Below, piece by piece: positions 34,266 to 43,689 of a stretch of 64,000 nucleotides of DNA. How positions within the stretch are numbered: position 1 is the first letter of the stretch; each line of letters begins with the position of its first letter. Origin of the DNA: AP-15 sp963789025 (GTDB lineage Bacteria > Pseudomonadota > Alphaproteobacteria > ATCC43930 > CGMCC-115725); NCBI GenBank assembly GCA_963789025.1, contig CAWBIT010000010.1, positions 62,001 through 126,000 on the forward strand. The letters run 5' to 3'. A model generated the notes under the pieces. The model was not told the DNA's origin. It worked only from the letters and a program-made list of their open reading frames with translations, and did no database searches. The position numbers and the translations under genes are program-made.

Positions 34266-36323
34266 CTATTTCACAGGTGACGTCGGCGGCAGGCTCTTCG
34301 GGTGGGGTGGTTCAGGTAGGAGCTGGTATCGTTCGAGAATGTCTCTGACTAGCGGATCATCGTCGTCGGGCACTGAATCGGCCTTATTTTCGACGATTGT
34401 GTACTCAACGTCCGTGACGATTGGTTTCCCAGTGTATTTGAACGGCTCTGGCTCCGGCTCGGCCGCTTCCGGGTAAACGATCTCCGGTTCTTTATAATTC
34501 AGCTCTGGACCAACAAAGGTGAGGAGCGGCACGAGTGGAGGGACAGTGGGGTTGGAGAAGACGTGCATAGCCGCTTCGAGGTTGCGCTCCTTCTGGCTGG
34601 TGATCCGTTTGCGGTAGCGCACACCGGCCTCCGCGACGTGGATAGTGAGCGATTTTTCGTAGACCTGGGCCTTGAATATCCCGCGCTCGCCGGTGGCGGT
34701 GAGCTTCACGGCCGAGAGACCGTGGAGAGCACGGAGCACGCTCGGGTCTTGGATTTGCCAGTCTCCTTGATGGCTGATGGTTACGGCGACGTGAGCGCTA
34801 CGCAGTTCTTCGAGGATTTCCGGTATCTTGGTATCACGCGCGATGCCACGGTGCGCCTCGTCCATGAAGACATAGCACGGGTGGTATTTCCGCCGTTTCC
34901 TTCCAGCTTCGAGCAGCATCATTGTCCACCATCTCTGCCACAGCTCGGAGCCTTTCGAGCCGAGGTCGGAGAGCTTAGCATTGATGACGATGACCGAGCC
35001 CTCGTCTATGAGCTTGCCGAGGTCAATCTGGGTCTTGGTTGCGACGAGGGTGGGGTAGAGCTTATCGGAAAATGACAGCAGGGAGTGTAGTCGTTCAAGC
35101 ACGGCCAGCCTGGTCTCACGATAGTGCGAGCTGTCGAAGAGAGTGATATTCTGCGTTCGCCTACCAAATGTCTCGGTCATAGATTTGGTGAAATATTCTC
35201 TGATATGCTCCCGCGTTCGATAGATGGCGGCCAGGTGCCGAGTGGTGCCATTTGCTATCAGATCGCGGAGCGCGGGGATAGAAGGCGCATCACTGGCTTT
35301 GATGACGTGCAGGCAGTTGGTGAGTAGAGATCGTTGCGGGCCGCTCAGCTGGTGGCCGATGAGATCGGAGAGCATGTACTCGAAGAGCGGCACGATCTGG
35401 TCAATATCACCGAGGTCGAAGACATTGATGGCTAGGTTGTCACTGGCCTGGAAGTAGTAGACGTTCTTGATGCCCCATTCGTGCTCGTAGTCGAGGCACG
35501 GCCAGACTTCGAGCAAGCCGTTTTTATCGTTGCTCTTACTGTCAATGATGACCACGCTCGCCTCGCCTTTCGCGACTGCGGGCATCGCATCCTCGATCAT
35601 GCAATGCAGTAAATTTGTTTTTCCTGCATTCGGCCTGGCGGGTATCCAGGTGCCTAGGTATCGCACGTCTTCGGAGAAGCGGTACGGCACGAGCACGTCA
35701 TAGAGCTTGTCACCAGGGATAGCGTAAGGACCTGTTTTTTCCTTTTTCTCCATCAAGTCTGAGAGCGGCACTTGGAGATATGAGCCGAGCGGTAGGTTTT
35801 CTGGCAGGCCTTCAATATGCCGCTGGAGGATGATGTAGGTGTAATTCCATGCGTCGCCGAGTTGGCCGTCGTTGCGCAAATAGGTCATGTAGATATCGAG
35901 CGCCCACTCGCGCATGGCCGACCACATTTCGTCGGTGACAGTGCGAAATCCGTCGGCGTACTCCTTCATTTTTGACAAGATTTCGTGAACCTCTTTCGAG
36001 GCGTATTCAAAGCGCTCGTTAAAGGGGCGCTGGCTCCAAGGTAGGATTTCGAGCGGTGGGGCAGGACGAGGCCGGAAAAGCCGCTTGATTGTCATATATG
36101 GCCACATAATGAAGACGCACCAGACGTACCAAACGACCCATCCGGTGATGAACAGAAGGAAACCGACGAGTATGAGAGCAAGAACAGATACAACAGCACC
36201 CACAATGCCGCCGTTGGCTGCCCAGTAGGTCTGCCAGCTACGATAGACACCGGGGAAGTAGCTTTCGAGAAATGCTGAGATGGCGATGAAGATGATGATC
36301 GTCCATACAATCACCGGCCCCAT
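34266..36323 (-). CDS. VirD4/TraG-like coupling ATPase with two N-terminal membrane segments
   Basis: 685 residues. Two hydrophobic segments (about 3-22 and 38-72) anchor a cytoplasmic ATPase with a P-loop variant PARPNAGKTNLL (about 245) and Walker B YVFMDEAHRG (about 490), plus SHQGDW. An acidic Pro-rich tail follows. The domain order fits type IV coupling proteins or TraD/DUF87-like DNA pumps. A good GGGAGG site precedes the ATG. No other conjugation gene is in the window, so the island is likely mobilisable with helper functions elsewhere. Confidence 0.75.
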   Translation of the reverse strand: MGPVIVWTIIIFIAISAFLESYFPGVYRSWQTYWAANGGIVGAVVSVLALILVGFLLFITGWVVWYVWCVFIMWPYMTIKRLFRPRPAPPLEILPWSQRPFNERFEYASKEVHEILSKMKEYADGFRTVTDEMWSAMREWALDIYMTYLRNDGQLGDAWNYTYIILQRHIEGLPENLPLGSYLQVPLSDLMEKKEKTGPYAIPGDKLYDVLVPYRFSEDVRYLGTWIPARPNAGKTNLLHCMIEDAMPAVAKGEASVVIIDSKSNDKNGLLEVWPCLDYEHEWGIKNVYYFQASDNLAINVFDLGDIDQIVPLFEYMLSDLIGHQLSGPQRSLLTNCLHVIKASDAPSIPALRDLIANGTTRHLAAIYRTREHIREYFTKSMTETFGRRTQNITLFDSSHYRETRLAVLERLHSLLSFSDKLYPTLVATKTQIDLGKLIDEGSVIVINAKLSDLGSKGSELWQRWWTMMLLEAGRKRRKYHPCYVFMDEAHRGIARDTKIPEILEELRSAHVAVTISHQGDWQIQDPSVLRALHGLSAVKLTATGERGIFKAQVYEKSLTIHVAEAGVRYRKRITSQKERNLEAAMHVFSNPTVPPLVPLLTFVGPELNYKEPEIVYPEAAEPEPEPFKYTGKPIVTDVEYTIVENKADSVPDDDDPLVRDILERYQLLPEPPHPKSLPPTSPVK

Positions 36324-36754
36324 GGCAAAGCCTCCCTATCCCGCGTTCTCTATTAATTTCGCGAGTGTCTCCGCAACCCGTGCTTTTGGCAACGCGCATT
36401 TTGCCCGCGAGCGGTTGCAGATTTTTCGCGGTCCCGAGGCAGCGTGTCCCTACCACCTCCCCTTGGTCACAAAGCGGTGCGCAATAGGGAATGGCTGTGT
36501 GGCTGACCTGCGTGGCTGTTCTTCTTTCGAGCGAGCGCCGTCCGACAGGCAAGCGAAGAGAAGAAAAGACAGACATGAAGGGCAGACACGGAGGGGATGG
36601 AGTCACGGCGCAAATCGCCCGCCACTATGTCTGCGGAATGGTTGGTCTCCAACGCGATTTCCAGCGGAATAAGCTATACCGTCTGGAGGGTATGAGCGGT
36701 GGTACGGTGGCATGGTATAGGGTTCGGGTCTCAAAAAAGGCTCCCCGATCGGAG
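36324..36754. other. gene-free interval, possible transfer-origin region
   Basis: No convincing reading frame. It lies between the coupling ATPase and the coiled-coil gene. I see no clear nick-site motif. Confidence 0.3.
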
Positions 36755-37186
36755 CTATGAACTTGGCTGATCCGGTGCTGTCGGTACCTCCGGATCGGCG
36801 GGTAGGTACTTTCCACCTCGTCCTTGCGAGGTGATTTTTGCTTGTTGAACCAGTGCGCCGAGCGCGTTGGCGATTGACTGTTGGCCGATACCTTGAGGAC
36901 CGAGCTCCTTGATGATTTCGGCTGCGGTCATCCCTTGCGGGTGCTCGGTAATCGTTTTGAGCACGGCGTTCTGGACGAAACCGCGCGGATGGCGTTCCCC
37001 GCTTCGTGCAGTTGGCGGCGTGAGCCGGCATGAAGGAGTTGGTTCGTCGGTGAAGTAGCGGGAGATGCGGCCAAGCCGCTGATTGATCTCAGAGAGCTCG
37101 GCTTCGAGCTCCTGCTTCCGTGTGGCAAGGCGCTCTTGCTCCGCTTTAAGAGCTGCGTCAATGTCGAGATGCTGGGTTTGGGCCAA
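36755..37186 (-). CDS. coiled-coil plus winged-helix DNA-binding protein
   Basis: 143 residues. An N-terminal coiled coil (about 8-42, ALKAEQERLATRKQELEAEL) is followed by a linker and a winged helix (about 72-128: FVQNAVLKTITEHPQGMTA, ...ANALGALVQQAKI). Similar small proteins occur next to AlpA and integrase genes, where they may control excision or transfer. The role is inferred. Confidence 0.65.
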   Translation of the reverse strand: MAQTQHLDIDAALKAEQERLATRKQELEAELSEINQRLGRISRYFTDEPTPSCRLTPPTARSGERHPRGFVQNAVLKTITEHPQGMTAAEIIKELGPQGIGQQSIANALGALVQQAKITSQGRGGKYLPADPEVPTAPDQPSS

Positions 37187-37227
37187 AGGTACCTCCGTTG
37201 TGGTCTGAAGGCAGCTTTACCACAAAA

Positions 37228-37264
37228 TGAAAAACAGGCGGTGCCAGTGGGCGCGTCCGCCTGT
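37228..37264 (-). terminator. terminator downstream of alpA
   Basis: Stem ACAGGCGG/CCGCCTGT with a 15-nt loop; on the minus strand it runs into TTTTTCATTTT. Confidence 0.5.
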
Positions 37265-37443
37265 CTTTTCCTGTTACTGCGCCCCGCACTGTGCGGAACG
37301 GTATAACTCATCGAGGATGTACGTCGGGGCGATGCTTGGCGTGCGGCTCCGGCTGGCTCGAACCCATTCTATCGCCAACGAGCGGGCCAGAGGCGCTGGG
37401 TTATAGGGCTCCGACGGTAGGTTCCTCCTATGAGGGCTAGAGA

Positions 37444-37713
37444 TTACGTCTTAGAGTAGTCCGGTACCAACCCCAGTGGGGGTTCTAAATGCTCTTCCTC
37501 TGAAGAGCGGGCCGTAGGTTCACGTCTAGGGCGGTTTTTGAGAAAGTCGTCAATTTCGTGCTCGTACCAGCCGACACGTCCTTCTGACAATTGTACGGCT
37601 GTAGGGAAGCCCAAATGCGCGTACTTAGGGTCATACATGAGCCTTCGGAGATGCGTGCGCGAAAAACGTATGCCTTTCTCATCTACCAACTGCTTGTAGG
37701 TCAGTAACCTCAT
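37444..37713 (-). CDS. AlpA-like HTH regulator / excisionase
   Basis: 89 residues. The MerR-like fold of AlpA is visible: LTYKQLVDEKGIRFSRTHLRRL, then a wing with FPTAVQLSEGRVGWYEHEI, and a final helix DDFLKNRPR. Proteins of this family act as directionality factors for P4-type integrases. It lies 56 bp downstream of the integrase on the same strand. Confidence 0.8.
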   Translation of the reverse strand: MRLLTYKQLVDEKGIRFSRTHLRRLMYDPKYAHLGFPTAVQLSEGRVGWYEHEIDDFLKNRPRREPTARSSEEEHLEPPLGLVPDYSKT

Positions 37714-37769
37714 CGGACAGCTCCTGAAAGAAGGAGCCGTCTCGACGGCTCAGGGATTGCCCTGGGCGA

Positions 37770-38894
37770 TTATGAAGTAGGGGTGGTTTCCGGAGCTGCA
37801 AACAGAGTCCGCAAAAAATTTTCATAGTTAATCACGGCCTCGCGCATCTCCGGCTCGTATGAATGTCGCTGGTACAGGCCGACGATCCCGCCGAGCGAGC
37901 CGGAGACGTGCGAGAGCAGCCGTTCTGTCACCTCGAGCCGGACCCCTTGGGATTGCAGGATGGTCGCGTAGGTACGGCGGAAGGCGTGCAGGGTGAACGG
38001 CGGGATGGGACAGAGCGCGTAGAGCTTAGCGGTCGATTTCGAAAAGCCGTTGAATGGCGTGGTTTTGCCGCGCGCGGGGAAGAGCAGGCCTTCGGTCGGC
38101 AGCGTAGCGAAGATCGAGGCGGTGAGATCCCCGTACGGTACTTGGTGCGGCCGGTTATTTTTCATCAGCTCCGGCGGCCATTTGATGAGCCGCTTGTCCG
38201 CGTCAACGAAGGCGGCGTGGAGAGCGGCGATCTGGTGCGCCCGCTGACCGGTGCAGATCAGGAGCTGGCAGAGTTTTCCGAAAGCGCCAAGCCGCCCACT
38301 GGCCGCCCATACGATCTCGAGCTCGTCGGGCGAGAGCACGCGATCGCGTTCGCCTGCCTTGGGTGCGGAAAGCCCTGCAAGCGGGCTGTGAGGTATGTAG
38401 CGCCGCCTGGTGGCGAAGTTGAGGAAGAGCCGGATGGCGGCAAAGCTGTTGCGCTGCTCGGCCGAGAGCTTGTCGAGGACGGCGGTGAGGTGGTGCGTGG
38501 TGATGTCGCCGAGCGGGTAGTGCCGGAGAGCCGACAGGAAATTCCGCCGCAACAGCCGTCTCGTCTCTTCGGCCGTGCGCTTCTTGTTTTTGGCAAGGTG
38601 CACGGTTTCAAAGATCGCCAGCGCATCCTCGAAGCTGAGCGAAGGCGCTTTATGCTGGTTGAGGGTTTTGGCGGCGGCGAACTCGCGGCATTTCTGGCGG
38701 GCATCCTTGAGCGAGATGATCCCGACCCGGCCAAGTGTTTCTCGCGTGCGCGACCGTCCGTGCGTCCAGACGAACGCGCGGACGCCGGTGCTCGTCACCC
38801 GGACACCGAAGCCCGGGAGCGTATCGTCGGCATAGACCTTCGCGCCCTTCGCGGGGGTGGGCAGCCTGGGGATCGTCAGGTCCGTCAGGCGCAA
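37770..38894 (-). CDS. int: tyrosine integrase of the island
   Basis: 374 residues in P4/DUF4102 style. The N-terminal arm-binding domain (KGAKVYADDTLPGFGVRVT...) is followed by a core-binding SAM-like domain and the catalytic domain. The catalytic Arg is in CTGQRAHQIAAL, HxxR is HAFRRTYA, the second His is LLSHVSG, and the nucleophile is in GLYQRHSY. It lies 143 bp from the tRNA-Arg half, the usual position at an attachment site. Confidence 0.95.
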   Translation of the reverse strand: MRLTDLTIPRLPTPAKGAKVYADDTLPGFGVRVTSTGVRAFVWTHGRSRTRETLGRVGIISLKDARQKCREFAAAKTLNQHKAPSLSFEDALAIFETVHLAKNKKRTAEETRRLLRRNFLSALRHYPLGDITTHHLTAVLDKLSAEQRNSFAAIRLFLNFATRRRYIPHSPLAGLSAPKAGERDRVLSPDELEIVWAASGRLGAFGKLCQLLICTGQRAHQIAALHAAFVDADKRLIKWPPELMKNNRPHQVPYGDLTASIFATLPTEGLLFPARGKTTPFNGFSKSTAKLYALCPIPPFTLHAFRRTYATILQSQGVRLEVTERLLSHVSGSLGGIVGLYQRHSYEPEMREAVINYENFLRTLFAAPETTPTS

Positions 38895-39036
38895 GCCATG
38901 TCTCCTCTATGTCTCCGCAAAGGGCATCGTAGCCACCAGGCGACATGGTGATCCATGAGGCATTTACCACGGAGATGTCAATATTTTTCAGAAGGTTACG
39001 TCCGCCATGTCGCATGGTGGAGCAGATCGGCAACGT

Positions 39037-39076
39037 TTTAGGAAACTGTTGCTCTATCCGCCTGAGCTACGGGGAC
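39037..39076 (-). tRNA. 5' half of tRNA-Arg(CCU), island attachment site
   Basis: The minus strand reads GTCCCCGTAGCTCAGGCGGATAGAGCAACAGTTTCCTAAA: acceptor strand, D arm and anticodon loop with CCT. After the loop the sequence no longer pairs, so the 3' half is absent here. The break in the anticodon loop next to the integrase marks the recombination point. The partner half or an intact copy should lie at the other island end, outside the window. Confidence 0.7.
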
Positions 39077-39365
39077 TATGTTTAGTTTCAATAGCTTGGC
39101 GAGATCCTCATCTGGCCTACCACGTTAGCTACCGATGAGCTATCACCGCGCGACCGAAACACTCATCCTATATACCACGGCGCGCCGAGCCCTACCACCC
39201 GCGCCGGCAAAGTCCCCGGAACGGGCGGCGATGGCCGCGCGGATATGTCCGCGCCCCCCTTCCGCGAAAGGGTGGTCAGGGCGGCAGGGAGGGACGGCCT
39301 CACTCCTCCGGCGCGTCGGCTACTTAGATCGACGGGCGGGGGATTCGAGGATGGCTTCGCGTAAC

Positions 39366-39818
39366 CTACTCGCCCTCGCCCTGGGTTCCCCAGCTCCAGC
39401 GGCCGTCGATCCAGGCCCATCCGCCAGAGTATTGTTGCCAATAGCCGGGCGTGAAGGTCGCGCCGCTGGTGGGTTGGACAATGTACTTCCCCGGCTCCCA
39501 AACGTACTGGCCGCCAACCCAGGCCCAATGGCCGGGGTCCCAAGCGTAGCCGGGCAAAGGGGGTGGCGAGGCTTCTGCCAATGGGGCCGGCGGTGGCGTT
39601 GTCACGGTTGCATCGGGTGGTGGCGGCGAAGCCAAATCATCGGCCTGCGCGAGCAAGCGTTGGAGTTTGGTGACCTCGACCACCGAAACGATCGGATTGA
39701 CCATCGTTGCGGAGACTGAACTCCCAACGAGGGGCGCACCTCCGGGCGCCAGGAGAGCGAACCCGAGGCTGCCGGCCAGGATTACCGCTACCCGAGCGGG
39801 GCTTGCAGTGACCACCAT
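39366..39818 (-). CDS. exported YXWGXW-repeat protein
   Basis: 150 residues. A signal peptide (about 8-30) and an Ala/Pro-rich linker lead to repeats of the YXWGXW/WxxGxW type (YAWDPGHWAWVGGQYVWEPG, FTPGYWQQYSGGWAWIDGRW). Such proteins are common, poorly understood envelope proteins of Alpha- and Betaproteobacteria. It is the first chromosomal-type gene right of the island. Confidence 0.8.
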   Translation of the reverse strand: MVVTASPARVAVILAGSLGFALLAPGGAPLVGSSVSATMVNPIVSVVEVTKLQRLLAQADDLASPPPPDATVTTPPPAPLAEASPPPLPGYAWDPGHWAWVGGQYVWEPGKYIVQPTSGATFTPGYWQQYSGGWAWIDGRWSWGTQGEGE

Positions 39819-39926
39819 CTCAGACCCACTCCTCCGACCGCCGGCTTATGGAACTAACGCCCTCCCTCACCCGAATATCCTCGGCGGGCACCCCGCGCAC
39901 CTCCACGAGCGCCGACTGGGGACTAG

Positions 39927-41219
39927 CAGGGTGCTGAAAAAATGTCGATTTTGGCGCGTTCTGGCTTCCGCGGTAGTCGACATTGCGGTGGTGGACAGTT
40001 TTGGAATGGGTTGCAGTGGGCGCGGGCGGAGCAGCAGTACACGGTTTGATGTGCGCGTCGCCTTATTGAACAGCCGCAGCGAGCAATTTAGGCAGGCGAA
40101 CGAGGTCATACGCGGCCATTGCGAGGGTGAATTGCCAATCGACCTTGAGCCGGCCGCGATGCCGCATCTTGCGCAAGCCGGCCACTGTCTTGGCCCAGCC
40201 GAAAGCCTCCTCGACGCGTTTGCGGATGCGCTGCGAGATCGCATAGCCGGGATGACCGGCGGTGCCCTCGTCGATCGCCGAGCGGCGGCCAGTGGTGTGC
40301 TGCGCGACGTGCGGGGTGACTGCCTTGTCGCGCAGTGCCATCACAAAATCGGCACTGTCATAGCCCTTATCGGCGCCGAGCGTCACCGGCTGCAGGGTCG
40401 CGGCGTGCGGTTCGATCAGCGTCAGCGCCGCCCGCCGCTCGGCATGGCCGGTAGCGGTTGTGGTCACCGCACCGACAATCAGCCCGTTGCGGTTCTCCAT
40501 CAGGGCATGGCCCATAAAACACAGCCGCGCCTCCTTGCCCAATCCTTTGCGGAACAAACGGGTTTCGGGGTCGGTGGTCGAGACATGCGTGTCGTTGCGC
40601 CGCGGCTCGCCGTGAAAATCCTGCTCGCCGTTGCGACCCGGGCCGGGAGGATCACCCGAGCCGTCCTTTGGCCGAAAGCTTTTCAGGCTCGCCCAGGCTT
40701 CCAGCAATGTGCCGTCGACCGAGAAATGCTCGCTCGACAGCAACGCCTTGACCCCGGCCTGCGCCAGCACCGCGGCGAGAAACTGAGCTGCGATATCGCC
40801 TTCCAGCAGGCGGTCGCGGTTCTGGGTGAAGGTCGTGGCGTCCCACACCGGGTCCTCGATGCCCAGCCCAACAAACCAGCGGAACAACAGATCGTGGTCG
40901 ATCCGCTCGACCAGTTGCCGTTCCGAGCGGATCGAATAAAACGCCTGCAGCAGCAGGGCGCGCAGCAGCCGTTCCGGCGGGATCAACTCGCGGCCGAGCG
41001 GCGAATAAAGCTTTTCAAACTCGCCGGACAGCGATTTGAGCGCGACATTGGCAATCGCGCGAATCACCCGCAGCGGGTGATCCGCCCGGATCCGCTTCTC
41101 AAGGTCTATGTAGCTGAAAAGCTTACCGCAAATCGCATCGTCGCCGCGCATCGTCACCCCCTTGCCCCACCCCAAGGGATCACAATGCACAAATTTCGCC
41201 ACCCTTTTTCAGCACCCTG
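39927..41219. mobile_element. IS5-family insertion sequence, 1293 bp
   Basis: Ends CAGGGTGCTGAAAAA and TTTTTCAGCACCCTG are inverse complements. A 4-bp duplication CTAG (39923-39926, 41220-41223) fits the YTAR target of the IS5 group. It carries one complete transposase gene. Confidence 0.9.
40063..41202 (-). CDS. IS5-family DDE transposase
   Basis: 379 residues, or 362 from MRGDD at 41151. An N-terminal DUF772 domain (ICGKLFSYIDLEKRIRADHPL, GRELIPPERLLRALLLQAFY) precedes the DDE core: SVDGTLLEAW, TLGADKGYDSADFV and RIRKRVEEAFGWAKTV. It appears intact. The MITE at 53336 has matching ends and target type and could be moved by it. Confidence 0.95.
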   Translation of the reverse strand: MAKFVHCDPLGWGKGVTMRGDDAICGKLFSYIDLEKRIRADHPLRVIRAIANVALKSLSGEFEKLYSPLGRELIPPERLLRALLLQAFYSIRSERQLVERIDHDLLFRWFVGLGIEDPVWDATTFTQNRDRLLEGDIAAQFLAAVLAQAGVKALLSSEHFSVDGTLLEAWASLKSFRPKDGSGDPPGPGRNGEQDFHGEPRRNDTHVSTTDPETRLFRKGLGKEARLCFMGHALMENRNGLIVGAVTTTATGHAERRAALTLIEPHAATLQPVTLGADKGYDSADFVMALRDKAVTPHVAQHTTGRRSAIDEGTAGHPGYAISQRIRKRVEEAFGWAKTVAGLRKMRHRGRLKVDWQFTLAMAAYDLVRLPKLLAAAVQ

Positions 41220-41391
41220 CTAGCAGTAGATGGAAATTTCTGGGAGCAGCAGCGATCGGACGTCACGGCATTTGTTTGCCGAGTTCGCTCAATCGACGCT
41301 GAAGTCGGCATTTCGCTTCGAACGGCGCGCTTGACAGGCGACCCTCAGGGTTTAGCGTCGGCCTTGTGAGCCCGAAAACGGAGGAACCCCG

Positions 41392-42012
41392 ATGATCATC
41401 GAAATGCGCACCTATACGTTGCAGCCGGGCACGGTTGCGACCTTCGAAGAACGCTTCGCCGAGGCGCTGCCGGTGCGAGCGAAGGTGTCGCCGCTCGCCG
41501 CCTTCTGGCACACCGAAGTGGGGCCTTTGAACCGGGTCATCCATGTCTGGCCCTATGAGAACCTTGAAGAGCGCACCCGGCTACGCGCCGAGGCGACCAA
41601 GCTTCAAGGCTGGCCGCCCAACACCCGCGAATTCGTCGTCGAGCAGCAGAGCGACATCTACCTGCCGGCGCCGTTCTCGCCAAAGCTCGAGCCGCGCCAG
41701 CTCGGCAACCTCTACGAGATCCGCATTTACACATTCAAGCCGGGCGGCATTCCGGCCACGATCGACCGTTGGAGCACGCAGATCGCCGAGCGCACCAAGC
41801 TGTCGCCTTTGGCCGGCGCCTGGTACTCGGAGCTCGGCGGCCTCAACAAATGGTGCCATATCTGGGCCTACAAGGATGCCGGCGAGCGTTTCCGCATCCG
41901 CGAGGAAGCAAGGGCGAAGGGGATATGGCCGCCCAAGGGGGGTCAGCCCGGCATGATGCTGAAGCAGGAAAACATGCTGGTCGTCCCGGCTTCCTTCTCC
42001 CCGCTGCACTGA
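41392..42012 (+). CDS. NIPSNAP-family protein, tandem domains
   Basis: 206 residues: two ferredoxin-like NIPSNAP repeats. The first starts IIEMRTYTLQPGTVATFEERF and the second EIRIYTFKPGGIPATIDRW, each with a conserved WHTEVG/WYSELG and HxW(P/A)Y motif. The molecular role in bacteria is unknown. The GGAACCCC upstream serves poorly as a ribosome site, but the start aligns with the family. Confidence 0.85.
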   Translation: MIIEMRTYTLQPGTVATFEERFAEALPVRAKVSPLAAFWHTEVGPLNRVIHVWPYENLEERTRLRAEATKLQGWPPNTREFVVEQQSDIYLPAPFSPKLEPRQLGNLYEIRIYTFKPGGIPATIDRWSTQIAERTKLSPLAGAWYSELGGLNKWCHIWAYKDAGERFRIREEARAKGIWPPKGGQPGMMLKQENMLVVPASFSPLH

Positions 42013-42083
42013 GCCCCTTGCCTGGGGCGGGGCAGCCCGCCCCAGGCCCGATACGGTACGATTATCTGACGGAGAACAGTTCG

Positions 42084-42455
42084 ATGCGCCACCTGTGGAT
42101 CGTCGTTGCCCTGCTGGCCTTCGGATACACGCTGCTGCCGGCGATCCCCGCCGACGCCGGGTACGGCGTGCTCGCCTGGGACAGGGACACCGGCAAGTAC
42201 GGCGCGAGCTGGAACCAGCCGACGAAGAAACGGGCCGAGGAAGTGGCGCTCGGCGAATGCGGCGCCAGCGGTTGCGAGATCGTGGGAAGAGTCGGTCCGC
42301 GGATGTGCGGTGCGCTGGCGACGACCGAGGACGGCAAGCACGCCGGCGCCGCCTGGCGTAAAGATCGTGAGGCCGCCCGCCTCGACGCACTGAAAAGCTG
42401 CACCAAAGACAAGGCCGGGGATTGCATCGTCCGGGTCACCGACTGCAACAAATAG
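42084..42455 (+). CDS. secreted DUF4189-type protein
   Basis: 123 residues with a signal peptide (hydrophobic 4-20, cleavage near ADAGY). The body has YGVLAWDRDTGKYGASWNQ, a Cys pair (GECGASGCEIV) and a final CIVRVTDC, the DUF4189 pattern with likely disulphides. A longer frame upstream overlaps NIPSNAP and lacks support. It follows that gene by 70 bp. Confidence 0.75.
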   Translation: MRHLWIVVALLAFGYTLLPAIPADAGYGVLAWDRDTGKYGASWNQPTKKRAEEVALGECGASGCEIVGRVGPRMCGALATTEDGKHAGAAWRKDREAARLDALKSCTKDKAGDCIVRVTDCNK

Positions 42456-42589
42456 CGGCTGCATTCAAAAGGAGCCCCGCACCTGAGCCCTCTCCCCGCA
42501 AGCGGGCGAGGACAACCCCGGAACCTAGGGCTGGGACCCCCGCTTCCGTGCGCTTCCGCGGGGGTGACGGTGACCGATGATGACGCGGC

Positions 42590-42958
42590 TCAGTAGGTGG
42601 AAATTTCGATCGAGTTCTGGTCCGGGTCGTCGATATAGACCGATTGGATCGTGCCGATCGCTCCGGCGCGCGGGCCCTGCATCCGCACCGGCACGCCGCA
42701 AGCTTCGAGATGGGCTGTGACCTCGCTAATTGGCGCTCCGGTGACGAAGCAAATATGAGCCGGCATCCGTTTTTCGCCGCTCATTGCCGCAGCACCGCCG
42801 GCGGCGTCGAGATGGATCTTCTGCTGGCCGAAATAGAGCGCCGCGCGGCCTTCGCCCATGCTCTCGGTCTTCATGCCGAGCACGCGCTTGTAGAATTCCA
42901 CGCTGCGGCCCATATCGGCAACGGTCAGGTTCAGATGGTCTATGCGCTCGATTTTCAT
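42590..42958 (-). CDS. VOC-family (glyoxalase-like) protein
   Basis: 122 residues: two beta-alpha-beta-beta-beta modules, beginning IERIDHLNLTVADMGRSVEFY and ending IYIDDPDQNSIEIS-like (SVYIDDPDQNSIEI). Metal ligands His (DHLN), His (KIHLD or AHICF) and the late Glu are in place. Metal-dependent ring-cleavage, isomerase or resistance roles are all known for this fold; the substrate is unknown. Divergent from the F420-type gene at 43048. Confidence 0.85.
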   Translation of the reverse strand: MKIERIDHLNLTVADMGRSVEFYKRVLGMKTESMGEGRAALYFGQQKIHLDAAGGAAAMSGEKRMPAHICFVTGAPISEVTAHLEACGVPVRMQGPRAGAIGTIQSVYIDDPDQNSIEISTY

Positions 42959-43047
42959 GGCCGGCCTCGTCGGTTTGCGGAGATCCGCAGCTTGCCACGG
43001 AACGGAGGCGTCTGGCCAGCGGGGCCGAGTTCGTGCAAGATTTTTGC

Positions 43048-43470
43048 ATGCTGTCCGAACGCCAAGCCCGCTTTCTGGCCGGTCGCAGGGTCGGTCATCT
43101 GGCGACCGCCGATGCGCGGGGAACGCCGCATCTCGTGCCGGTCTGTTTTGTTGTCAGCGAAGGCGCGCTCTACATCACGATCGACCAGAAGCCGAAGGGC
43201 GACTTCAGGGCATTGAAGCGGCTGCGGAACATCACCGAGAACCCACTTGCCGCTTTTGTCGCCGACCGCTGGGACGAGGACTGGACCCGGCTCGGCTGGG
43301 TCATGCTGCGCGGCCCAGCCGAGATCCTAGCCGACGGTGCCGAACACGACCAGGCGCAGGCGTTGCTGCGGTCGCGCTACCACCAGTATCGGGAGATGGA
43401 GCTCGCCGGCCTCCCGGTCATCGCCATCCGCATCGAGCGCGCGACGAGCTGGGGCGACCTATCCGTATAA
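43048..43470 (+). CDS. PPOX-class F420-type flavin/deazaflavin-binding protein
   Basis: 140 residues of split-barrel fold. LSERQARFLAGRRVGHLATAD at the start and PHLVPVCFVVSEGALYITID and WTRLGWVMLRGPAEIL follow the TIGR03668-type proteins predicted to bind coenzyme F420. The substrate is unknown. The start at 43048 matches the family; a GTG five codons upstream is possible. A second F420-type enzyme lies 220 bp downstream. Confidence 0.75.
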   Translation: MLSERQARFLAGRRVGHLATADARGTPHLVPVCFVVSEGALYITIDQKPKGDFRALKRLRNITENPLAAFVADRWDEDWTRLGWVMLRGPAEILADGAEHDQAQALLRSRYHQYREMELAGLPVIAIRIERATSWGDLSV

Positions 43471-43689
43471 AATCGCCGTAATTGCGTTGTATCCTCCCGT
43501 AGTGGTGCATCACCCCATGGGCCGATGGGTTGGACGTGTTTCAACCTGAAGGAGAGTTATCGCTGTAAATTTGCTGTAGATACAGCGAACGGCGATATTG
43601 GACTCGAGTAATGGTTGTAGTCCCGCGATGCTGGCCGGACGTGAGGGATAGCGGGTAAGCTTGCTGATCACGGATACGGGAGAAGGAAG

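Noticed and set aside
39667..41223. Long plus-strand frame across the IS5 element
   Set aside because: It is antisense to a complete transposase and the YXWGXW gene, with an Arg/His/Gln-rich composition; no real product.
41769..42083. N-terminal extension of the DUF4189 gene
   Set aside because: The extension overlaps the NIPSNAP gene and would bury the signal peptide; the ATG at 42084 is the better start.
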